Below are positions 9,950-19,200 of a DNA stretch of 27,783 nt, piece after piece. Source of the stretch: Cladosporium sp. IMV 00045 (taxonomy: Eukaryota; Ascomycota; Dothideomycetes; Cladosporiales; Cladosporiaceae); assembly GCA_001931905.2 (NCBI GenBank), contig MSJI02000408.1:1-27783 (forward strand), read 5' to 3'. Made by a program: the position numbers and the translations under genes. Position 1 is the stretch's first letter; each line of letters begins with the position of its first letter. The notes below the pieces were generated by a model, which saw nothing but the letters and a program-made list of their open reading frames with translations, was not told where the DNA came from and made no database searches.

Positions 9950-11622
9950 GACGGTCGAGGGAGTGTTGTGTATGCAAATAGGAGATTCCGAGGGAGTCGA
10001 TGTGGTGTGTGGAGTGCCGGGGCAATAGTTGGGGGAGTAGTGGATAGTGGGAGAGTAGTGAGTAGTGGAGTTGGTGGTGCTGGAGAGAGGCAAGGCGAGC
10101 CTTCGAGACCAGCCGCAAGCCGCCAAGCAGGCTTGATACTTGATAGGCGCAGAGAGGCGACACTTGGGGATGCGCACGCTGGTGCCACGCCTCTCTCTCG
10201 CTCTCTTTCTTACGGCTCGTACCACACCAAGCATTCATCACGTACCGGACTGTGTGGTATCTGATTACTATATATATTTTCTTGTCTGACGAGACATGAA
10301 GAACGTCATATCAACACGTTCATTCGACTGTCCTCAAGACCGTTGTCTGCAAGCACCGCTATATCTCTCACTCCCTCATCCTCTCACCTCTACTCACATA
10401 CTCACTTCCGTTCCTTTTGTTCTCCGTGGACCCTCATTCGCCGTCGGGTGGAGTCAACCAAATCCTACAGACGGTGGTTACCCGACAGTCACGTCGCCAG
10501 TCTTGCCTATTTGGCTCCGAGGCGAGACTGTCCTCTGTTCTGTGCACGCCAACAACCGCCCACATACCGGCGCAGAGACAGACATTATTGATATTCAGAC
10601 TTGGTTCGTCTCATCGACGAAACCCACGCGGAGAGTCCGAGTCAGCAGACTCGATTTATGCAGGCCCCACCGGCACGTTGCGAACTCTACCGACACCAAT
10701 CATTTGGTACAAACGCTCGGTGGGTTTTCAAGAGCAGAAGTCTGTCCCAAGGTTCGCAGTGCAAATCATCACCCAACGAGCCAGGACGTGCCAGAGGTTG
10801 CACAGTCGTGACAGGTCTCGCACTTCTGCAACAGCGCTCGCCGCACGCGCAATAATTCCCCTCTTCTTGTTCGAGGCACGCCAGGTTCCAGCTCCGACTT
10901 CCGCCGGCTCTCTCAAAGCGCGTGAATGGCCGGCTGTGAAACTCGCGAGCACGCGAGGCCAGATCTTGCAGTAGCCTTTTTCTCCCATCCCCGCAATAGA
11001 TCCTACGACCCGTGTGCGACTAACCGAACTCTCACGGCCAATCCGGATGCCTTGAGTCGTGCGCGGTGTTTGCCGCTTCGAGCCTTCGAAAGCCCAAAAG
11101 CCTGGCCCAAAACCGTTGCTACCAGTTGAGTGTGCTGCGGCGATGCATGCGTGACGACCTGGCGAAGAACTGGTCGAGGCCGGATCAGAAGGTCAGCTCT
11201 GCAAAGCACGCAGTATCTTCTACAGCAAGCTTGTTGATGGCTGGGCGTCGAGAGTGGCAGATCCAATAGTGAACAATGCTCAAATACACCCTTGCACCGT
11301 GAGATGCTTGTCGGTATACAAGGTGGAGGAGACGACTCTCACAATGGTCGGTTCATTGATTCCTGGGAGAATTGTCAGCATATCAAATCATCAAACTCGA
11401 TCTGATAACACCACGCGTACCTACATATGTAATTTCGGGCTTCTCATTAAACACATGTCATCGTACATGAAGCTGTCGCGCTGACGTGATCCATACTTGC
11501 TTGAGACATGTCATACCATCTACATGTGGCTGATCAAGACTGGCCATTTCATCGCACTGTTCTCCTGAGTGTCAGATATCATTGACTCGATCCAGTAGAT
11601 TTTAATCCCTATACACTCAACA

Positions 11623-12699
11623 ATGGCACAATCCAACCTCAAAACTCTCCACCCATGGCTCCAAGAGAACGACACCAAAACCCCCTCAGACAGCTCGATC
11701 AAAAGTTACTCCCATGACAATGGCAACGACGCTATCCTGTGTCTCGTCCATGGCTATCCACAAACCAGCTACATGTAACACGATTCAAGCTTCCTCTCAT
11801 CTCATAGCGATTCAACAGACTAACACCCCCATCACAGGTGGCGACACGTAGGTCCCCAAACCCCTCCCACCCTCCCCAACCAACACTCTCCTAACCAAAC
11901 CCCCAGGTCCTCCCCCTCTGGTCCCGCAACCACAGCCTCTTCATCCCCTCCCTCCCCGGCTACGGCATCAGTCCCCCACCCCCCACTTCCAACAAACGCG
12001 CCATCGGCCTCTCCATCCTCTCCGCCCTGCAAACCACTTTCCCCAACCATGCAGCCCGCCCTATAATCTGGATCGGCCACGACCGCGGCGCCCGCATCGC
12101 CCACCGCCTGCTCACCTCGCCCACCCCACCCCCCATCCACGCCGCTGTGCTCATAGACATCGTCCCCACGCTCTCGCAATGGGCCTCGTTCGCCTCCCCC
12201 GCCGCGGCGACGGCTTACTTCCACTGGCCCTTCCTCGCCACGTCCATCGCGCCGGATTTGATTCTCTCCTCCGGCGCGGGCGCTTTCTGCCGCGCGATTC
12301 TAGAGCGCGGCCGTGGCACGAACGCTGCCGGCATTGAAGCGCTGGAATCCGACGACGCGTACGCGCACTACTGCGCCGTTTTCGACCGCGAGGAGGCCGT
12401 GCGGGGCAGTTGTGCGGATTACGCGGACGGGGCGGAAGCGGAGTGTGAGGCGCAGTCGGAGGAGCAGAGGGCGAGGAGGAAGGTGGAGGTTCCACTTTTG
12501 GTGGTTTATTCGCAGGCTTACTTGGGGAGGATGCATGATGTTGAGAAGGTTTGGGGGGAGTGGGTGGGGGATGGGGAGGGGGCGAGGGTGGAGTTCTTGG
12601 CGGTGGGCGGTGGGCGAGGGGCATGGGCATTATTTGCCGGAGAGCGCGGGGGAGGTTGTGGGGAGGGAGGTGGGGAGGTGGGTGCAGGGGGTGTTGTAG
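11623..12699 (+). CDS. Haloacetate/fluoroacetate dehalogenase-like hydrolase, frameshifted near 3' end
   Basis: This alpha/beta hydrolase resembles fluoroacetate dehalogenases, which hydrolyse the carbon-halogen bond of haloacetates to glycolate plus halide. Exons are 11623..11774, 11838..11847 (a 10-nt microexon) and 11907 onward; introns are 63 and 59 nt. The joined start reads LVHGYPQTSY-MWRH-VLPLWS, the usual oxyanion and strand region. The nucleophile motif GHDRGAR (Asp113, with carboxylate-binding Arg114 and Arg117) is intact. So are the acid Asp138 in VLIDIVPT, the halide-pocket pair His160-Trp161 (YFHW) and Tyr226 (CADY). The catalytic histidine motif GHYLPES lies in a different frame, because a perfect 7-bp duplication GGTGGGC (12602-12608, 12609-12615) shifts the frame at about residue 286. 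With one copy the frame would end at 12697-12699 (about 315 aa). As read, it runs on with unrelated residues to 12740. It is either a recent pseudogene or a sequence error. Epoxide hydrolase is a less likely alternative, given the His-Trp pair. Confidence 0.82.
12602..12615 (+). repeat. 7-bp direct duplication causing the frameshift
   Basis: GGTGGGC occurs twice back to back. Seven bases is one more than a multiple of three, so one extra copy moves the reading frame by +1, exactly between the family-like body and the family-like histidine end of the hydrolase. Confidence 0.85.
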
Positions 12700-12903
12700 G
12701 GGGGCTTTGGGGTCTGAGGGCTTTGTTCGATGTATTGTGATGGCTATTGGGAGTAGTCTGATTGTATCTTTTTGTACACATAGCGCTGATTGCTGGAACG
12801 AATTCCCAAAACCAAGGGGTATCTGGTAATGCCTCCTGCCCGCCCTTACTACTACGTCAAATGATGAAAATAAAAAATAAACAAACAAATAAAAATTTGC
12901 CCA

Positions 12904-14613
12904 TCAAATCTTCGAAACATACCCCGTATCGCACACCGGCGGCGACCAGCCCACACTCCACCTGACACTCCCCATGATAACCACAACCAAGCAAAACCCA
13001 CCCAGCACACTCCCCGCCGCGTAAGTATACGCGCTCCGCCTCCTCAACCCCTTGATCTCCGCCACCCACGTACTCACGGTAGTCAAACAGCCGCAAAACC
13101 CGTCCTGCACGCCCTGCAGCACCTGACATCCCGCGACTCCTCCTCCCACAGACCCATTCACGCCGACGCCCACGTGCTGAATGTCGTAGCACATGGCCTC
13201 GATGGCCGTGCCGAACATGTTCGCCGCGAACGTGCCGAGCGGGAACGTGGCGACGAGACCGTTGAGGTGCAGCGAGACGAACCAGCGCAGCAGGCAGCCG
13301 GCGGGCGCGAAGAGGATGGGCAGCACCGCCGTGCCGCGCCAGGTGGTGCTGGGAGGGAAGATGGCGAGGAGGAGCGCGCCGAGCCAGCAACCGAAGCCCA
13401 GCAGGACCATCAAGGGGTCGAGGAAGCGGCGGGTCAGGCGCGCGGGGATGCGGGGTGTGATGTTGTCGAGGGCTAGGGCGGTGTGGGCGCCGACTATTAG
13501 GGCGCCGAGGGAGAGGGCTAGGGTGGCGAGGATTACGGCGAGGAGGGCGAGGAAGGAGTACCCGCCGTTGCGGGAGGTGGTGGAGGCTGTTATTGCGGTG
13601 CCGGTTGATGGGTGGTTTACGGGTGCCGGCAGGTCGTTGGACAGCGCGAGGAAGACGTCGCGCATGAAAGAGCTGAAGGAAGTGAAGGAGCCGCAGAAGC
13701 CAGTTGCAAGGCCGACGTAGAGAGGGATGGTTTTCTTGATTTTGGCGCGTTCGGCGGTGCTCACTGGTTCGGCATCTTCTGAGCCTTTGATCGCTTCGAC
13801 CTTTTCTGACGTTGGCCTTTGCCTCGGCATCCACTCGTCTCTGAACACTTGCTTGTCTTCGGTGAGGAAACCCATGAGGAATGAACCGCCGACGTTGGCC
13901 CAGATGACGGGAGTGACGATAGGAGTGCCGGGATAGAATGCGAACCATTGTACGCCGAGCCGTGCTAAAGTTCCAAAGATTGACCAGAATATTAGATGTG
14001 ATATAGTGTACAAGACTTCGAGCCATTTCGAAGGGCGAGGGGGCAGAGGTCGCTTATGGAGGTAGTCTTCAGCTCGTCGCGCGGCGAAAGGTGGGCCAGA
14101 GTCGGGCGATTGTTGTTGATTACGCTCGACATCCGATTGCTGTGGAATTTGTTGTTCTGTCGGAGCCACGCCGGCACCTTGAGATCCTGATGGTACTGGT
14201 GGTCGCGCTTCTTCCGCCGTCAACTTTTGCCGCTGCGGTTCTGCGCCGTTGCTGTTGCGATTGCTCGGACGGTGAGATGGATGGCGACTGAAGTTGGTGA
14301 AATCTCGATTGGTGGGAGTCCTCGAGCCGCCAGTGGAACTGCCATTCCCATTGTAAACGAGTGTGGGCATTGGAGGAAGGGCAGTTTCCGGTTGGAGATT
14401 CCAGGAATTGCTTTTCGGTTCCTGATAGCTTGCGCGCTGGGGTCGCGCCTTGACGGTCGACGAACTCGCCATGCTGCCGGATCGCGAGCGCTGCTGTTCG
14501 AAATGGCTGTGTCTTCTGGGAATGTTTTCGGCCACCCAGACACCCTCTGAGACTCCATTGTCGGGATCGTGGACCAGGCTCCGCGCCTCCAGGCCGGAGA
14601 ATGTCCTCTCCAT
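12904..14613 (-). CDS. FEX1: Fluoride export protein FEX (tandem CrcB domains)
   Basis: FEX proteins are plasma-membrane fluoride channels that keep cytosolic fluoride low; eukaryotic forms are two CrcB/Fluc domains fused in one chain. This single-exon 569-aa protein has both. The first half contains GTLARLG (about 214-220), WANVGGSFLMGF (238-249, channel Asn240) and GFCGSFTSFSSF (305-316, the phenylalanine box). The second half contains GCLLRWF (439-445), FPLGTFAANMFGTA (457-470, Asn465) and GFCGCLTTVSTW (505-516). Hydrophobic helices surround these motifs, with a linker domain at about 350-430 including a helix pair (SFLALLAVILATLALSLGALI). The first 195 residues are a disordered, Ser/Pro/Gln-rich cytoplasmic extension much longer than in the yeast protein. 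The start is the first ATG of the frame, at 14613. The gene is convergent with the dehalogenase-like gene 204 bp away and divergent from the uracil phosphoribosyltransferase gene. Confidence 0.95.
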   Translation of the reverse strand: MERTFSGLEARSLVHDPDNGVSEGVWVAENIPRRHSHFEQQRSRSGSMASSSTVKARPQRASYQEPKSNSWNLQPETALPPMPTLVYNGNGSSTGGSRTPTNRDFTNFSRHPSHRPSNRNSNGAEPQRQKLTAEEARPPVPSGSQGAGVAPTEQQIPQQSDVERNQQQSPDSGPPFAARRAEDYLHKRPLPPRPSKWLEVLYTISHLIFWSIFGTLARLGVQWFAFYPGTPIVTPVIWANVGGSFLMGFLTEDKQVFRDEWMPRQRPTSEKVEAIKGSEDAEPVSTAERAKIKKTIPLYVGLATGFCGSFTSFSSFMRDVFLALSNDLPAPVNHPSTGTAITASTTSRNGGYSFLALLAVILATLALSLGALIVGAHTALALDNITPRIPARLTRRFLDPLMVLLGFGCWLGALLLAIFPPSTTWRGTAVLPILFAPAGCLLRWFVSLHLNGLVATFPLGTFAANMFGTAIEAMCYDIQHVGVGVNGSVGGGVAGCQVLQGVQDGFCGCLTTVSTWVAEIKGLRRRSAYTYAAGSVLGGFCLVVVIMGSVRWSVGWSPPVCDTGYVSKI

Positions 14614-15177
14614 CTTGCTTTCAAAAGGAAATATTACTATTATACAAGAAATAAGCGTGGCATGTTGTGATGATGCAGGATTGCGCTTGCGCCGATGGGA
14701 GATGGAAGACCTGAAGAAGAGGGCAGGAAAGGGATGTGCATAGTTCAGATCTACTGGCCGTTTTGGCCGTTTGACCCATCAACCACATCGGGCGCGTTTG
14801 GGTCGCTGTCAAACTTCCACAACATGATGTGGATCCCGCCGCCAGCCTCTCATCATCATCAGCCTCTCACAATCGGAGAGTCGGCAGCTGAAGATCGGAG
14901 GCACGGTCCTTAGCCGAAGAGAGAGGGAGAGAAGTGGACCCCTCCAACCAGACGAGATCCACTGGCTGCAGCTCACATGCATCTTCGCCCTATCTGACGA
15001 TAACAGAGCAACCATATACCTAGGCCTTACTTAAACCTCACCTTATCTTGTGCCTCCACGTATCAACAACAGACAGTAGTTCTAAACCTGTGATTAAAAC
15101 CTGCGGTTCTTCTCCTAATTACTATTCAATCAGACTCAATTCATTCTTCCATTGCGCTCGTTCCTCTACAAACAATC
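14614..15177. promoter_or_regulatory. Divergent promoter region, FEX / uracil phosphoribosyltransferase
   Basis: These 564 bp separate two divergently read genes, so promoters for both must lie here. A direct repeat GGCCGTTT occurs at 14756-14763 and 14765-14772. Pyrimidine- and A-rich sequence precedes the ATG at 15178. No bacterial-type fluoride riboswitch fold was recognisable on the FEX side. Confidence 0.55.
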
Positions 15178-15956
15178 ATGGCAGCTCCCGTCCCTCCTAA
15201 TGTCCACGTATCAACACACCCATGTCTGCGCGCCAAACTCAGCATCCTACGCTCCCAGTCGACAAAAGCCAGAGAGACCAAGCAACTCGTCCATGAGATC
15301 GCCACCATAGTCGGCTGCGAAGCTTTCGCTCATGGCTTGCAAACCGTCGAGACCGGCACGGTATGCATGGCCTCCCAGCGGAGCTTCAACATGAGGCAAA
15401 AACACCCATAGACACCTAACTAACATACCCTCCCTTTCCCTCCCCACAGGACACCTCACCCATAGGCTACACCTACACCACCGAAACCATCTCCCCCACC
15501 TCCGTCTGCCTCGTACCCATCCTCCGCTCCGGCCTCTCCATGGTCGACGCACTGCAATCCCTCCTCCCCGACCCCGTCCCCGTGCACCACCTAGGCATGT
15601 ACCGGGAAAAAACCACCCTCAACCCCGTCGAGTACTACAACAACCTGCCCTGCCACAAAGCCGGCAGCTCGGACGCCAAGAAAATCCCCGACCTCGCCGT
15701 CGTCGTCGACCCCATCATCGCCACCGGCTCGACGGTTTGTGCCGCCATTGATACGCTGCGCGACTGGGGCGTGCCGCGCATTATTGCCGTGAGCGTGCTG
15801 GCTAGTGAGGCGGGGTTGAGGAAGGCGGCGGAGACTTGGCCCGAGGGGGTGGAGGTTTGGGTTGGGGGTGTGGATGCAGGCACGGATCAGAGTGGGATGA
15901 TTATGCCCGGGTTGGGGGATGTGGGTGATAGGTTGTTTTTGACTGTGGGCAAGTGA
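15178..15956 (+). CDS. Uracil phosphoribosyltransferase
   Basis: UPRT salvages uracil with PRPP to form UMP in the cytosol, and it is also the enzyme that activates 5-fluorouracil. There are two exons, 15178..15360 and 15450..15956, with an 89-nt intron (GTATGC donor, CTAAC branch site, CACAG acceptor, phase 0), giving 229 aa. Visible motifs are VHEIATIVGCEAFA near the N-terminus, the catalytic-loop segment VPILRSGLSMVDAL, the PRPP-binding loop VVVDPIIATGSTVCAAID, and the uracil-binding end GMIMPGLGDVGDRLF. The pattern HPCLRAKLSILR...STKARETKQLVHEIA resembles bacterial Upp proteins more than yeast Fur1, so I do not use the FUR1 symbol. The PRPP loop reads ATGST where ATGGS is usual. The length fits the family. 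Confidence 0.92.
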
Positions 15957-16234
15957 TTTTTGACGTGAGGGTTGAGAGGATTGGCGTTGGGGGAAATCTG
16001 CTTGGATGTGCGCATGGCGTGAGATGACATAGGATAGAGCCTTGCACTTGTTCGAATAAACATGTCCTGCGACGCCACGCATTTCTTCAAGCTTAATAGA
16101 ATCTGTCGACTTGCGCGATTCTCGGGTTTTTCTTCTCCCCGGGCAATCTCAAGCGTCTATGAAGCTCATGTATATGGGTATCTACGAGCATCTACCAGCC
16201 CGCCATCTCAGATCGACATCCAAACCAAAAAACC

Positions 16235-19200
16235 TCATCTATCCAACCCATCCAACTCCACCAACTTCTTCACCGCCCCAACAATCTCACTTCCCCCCAA
16301 ATCCACTCCCGGCTCGTCCACCTTCCTCGCCAAAAGCTCATCGAGCATCATCCTCAGCCTGCTAACCAAGACACCAATCCTCGCCCAACCCCTCAACCTC
16401 ACCCACCCATCGACCACCAGCCCCCTGCCCTGCGGATCAATCGCAATCGGCCCCCCGAACATGAGCAAGCTGTACACATTGAAAGGCGTCAAATCGCGCA
16501 CGAAAATCTTACTCGTGGCCATCTTGGTGAAATAGGACATGTACACGCTGTTGCCGGGGAAGCTCTGCGCGCCGAACAGCGTCGAGCTCGGGTGGATGAA
16601 GACACGCCCGTTCTCCTCGTTGAAGAATTTGATCGTGCGCGCTTCCGGGTCCAATTCCACAGCGCCCGATGAGGAGGCCGCGTATTTCTTGTCCGGGAAG
16701 TCGATGCGCGCCAGCTGCGGCTGGAAGGAGCCGGCGATTAAAGCGCGGAGCAGCGTGTCGTTTGAGGCGTGGCGGTTGTAGGCTTCGGAGGCGGGGGAGC
16801 GAGGGTTGTAGGTGAAGGGGAGGAAGCCCGTTTCTTTCAGGCTGGAGAGGTATTGTGTGCGGTTCGTGGAGATGTCGGTGAGCGTTTGGTGGTGCAGGAA
16901 GTTGGCGTCGCACCATCGGCGCAGGGAGGAGGTGGGTTCGCCTGAGAAGCGGCGGGAGGACCATTCTTCGTAGGCTCGGAGGTCGCAGATGAGATCGCCC
17001 AGGCCGCCGCCGAAGGCGGATCGGGCGGCTTTGGACTCTTCTCGTTTGGGCTGGGGGCTGACGAAGGGGCTTTTGACTGTTAGGATGGCGGCGATGGTGA
17101 GGCAGGCTTCGAGGCATCCGAATGCAGCGCCGTAGACCATCAGCTTGCCGCAGCGGAGGTCGGCGGGTATCATGGACAAGTGTCGACCCAATGCTGTGAG
17201 CTCAGTATCATCCAGCGCGCCCATACGTCCAAGCAGGCGCAGGGCTCCGTCGACTGCTAAGCTCTCAGGAGGAGTGAGCGCTGATGCTAGGAACGATGGC
17301 ACGTCTGCGACTCCCATAGCCTTGACTGACAGGCAGAGTTGCTCGAGTGGCACTCTCCTTATTTCTGGCTCGGGTCTCTCGTCCATCTTGTTTTCTTGAC
17401 TGCGAGTGAACATCTTGTAGCACGTACCGGGTCGCACTCGACCAGCACGACCTCTGCGCTGCTTGCAAGCAGCACGAGACGCCCAAACCTCTGCTAGCTT
17501 CACCATGTTGTTGGCAGGGTCGAAGCTGGTCTCTTTGACTCTGCCAGTGTCGATGACAGCGACGATGTCGTCAATCGTGATGGATGTTTCTGCCACGTTG
17601 GTTGCAGCGACGACCTTTCGCAGGCCATGTGGCGGCTTCTGGAAGACACGGCGTTGCTCTGCACTTTGCATGGAGGCATGGAGAGGGAGAGCGTGCAGAC
17701 CGGGAAGCTCGCGCAGTGCACGGAGGGTCTGGTCAATCTCCGCCACACCAGGGAGGAAGATGAGGATGCCGCCGTCCTCGTTGCCAAGTCCTTGATCGAT
17801 GACTTCCACCGTCTGAGCCAACAAGTCGTAATTGATCCTGGTGCCAACCGCTCTCAGAGCTGTAGTGATAGTTCTCGGATCAACCTTGTTGCTTGCCTCG
17901 TTATCCATGACAGAGTCGACCATCGATTGTGACTCATCATCTGCCGACATTCCGGCGAAGCCAGTGGCTTGGAGAATCTCATCCAAATAAACGTCGGTGA
18001 CCGGGTGAGTGCGGCCTTCGATCTCAACCTGGCCAACAGATGCCATGCCCTTGAAGTAAGACTCAAACGTCGCCGAGTCGAGAGTAGCACTCATCAGCAC
18101 CAGCTTCAAGTCCTTCCTCTTCTTGAGGACATCTCTGAGAAGGACTAGGAGGAAGTCCGTATCCAGGCTGCGTTCGTGGACTTCATCGATCACCACGTGA
18201 CTCACGTCGGCGAGGCTGCGCAGGACATCGTCTGCGCTCCCACCCGAAGTCTGTAGTCTTCGAAGCAGCACGCCAGTGGTCACAAAGCAAATCTTGGTCG
18301 TTCCAGCTTTCTGTCGAGACTCGCCACGAATGGCATATCCCACTTCATCGCCGACTTGTACGCATCGCTCATCTGCAACTCTGTCTGCCAGGCCGAGAGC
18401 ACTGATACGTCTTGGCTGTGTGCAGATGATGTTGGCTTGTTCACCAAAGCAACGCTTGATCAGATCGTCGAGTATGAACTGGACACTCTGCGTGGACTTT
18501 CCGGATCCCGTCTCACCGGAGATGATGGTGACTTGATTCTTAGTGACGGCCTCCACAATCTTGTCTTGCAGTTTCCACGCCGGCAAGTTCTGTCGTGCCT
18601 GCAGCATTTTCTTCTGCCCTGGCGTGTCCTGTCTGGCAGACCACTCGGCCAGTGTGCGCTGGCTTCCTGGCGTGTTGGGTGTCCACGCGATGGGCCTCGG
18701 ATGTCTGCGAGGCTTCGAGGAGCGAGGAGCGCGAGAGGAAGACGCCTCAGGAGCTGTGGTCGCAGCGCTTGCGATTTCGCTGAGCCGACCGGGGTTCTCC
18801 ATGATGTTGGGGATTTCGTTTTCCAGCCAGTCTACGATGTTGAACAGCATTTGCTCACCAAGAAGCGATTCCTGCGCGTGCACCAGGCATTGTTTTAGGA
18901 TGCTTAGCTTGAGGTAAGCGGGAAGCTCAGCTTCGATTGAGAGGATGGGGATGTTGTTGGGATAACCTTTCATTGGAGGCCGGGCGCGGAGCGTGATGGG
19001 CTTCTTCGATGGCGTTTGGAGTTCAAGAACAAGAGTGCATACTCTTTCGTGTATGGTGAGTTTCTCGCCGAAGATCGCTGCCAGGGTCTCCAGCTCCTCG
19101 TCCCAGACCTCGAGGTCAGCTGCGTCTTGCTCGCTTGCTGTGGTGTCATCTTCCTCGCCCAACAGCCGTTTCTGAAGCTTCTCTGCGGCCTTGCTCTCAT

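Larger units (their letters stand above)
9829..11622. other. 1.8-kb region without a recognisable gene
   Basis: This is bounded by the palH start (minus) and the dehalogenase-like start (plus), so it is a divergent promoter region of unusual length. Several plus-strand frames are open at once between 10296 and 10974, the longest being 10417-10974 (185 codons, Arg/Ser/Thr-rich). None has a domain, a signal peptide or membrane helices. A short imperfect palindrome is seen at about 10638-10653 (CGAGTC-AGCA-GACTCG). I cannot support a protein-coding call, though a short species-specific gene or a non-coding transcript is possible. Confidence 0.5.

Noticed and set aside
10296..10974. Overlapping plus-strand frames of 171 and 185 codons
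   Set aside because: No domain, no clear start context, and several frames open at once; kept only as an observation about the gap.
12151..12888. 245-codon minus-strand frame, very proline- and arginine-rich
   Set aside because: Antisense to the GC-rich hydrolase exon; the composition is what a shadow frame gives.
14614..15177. Fluoride (crcB) riboswitch upstream of FEX
   Set aside because: I could not find the conserved pseudoknot segments of the bacterial motif, and such riboswitches are not established in fungi.
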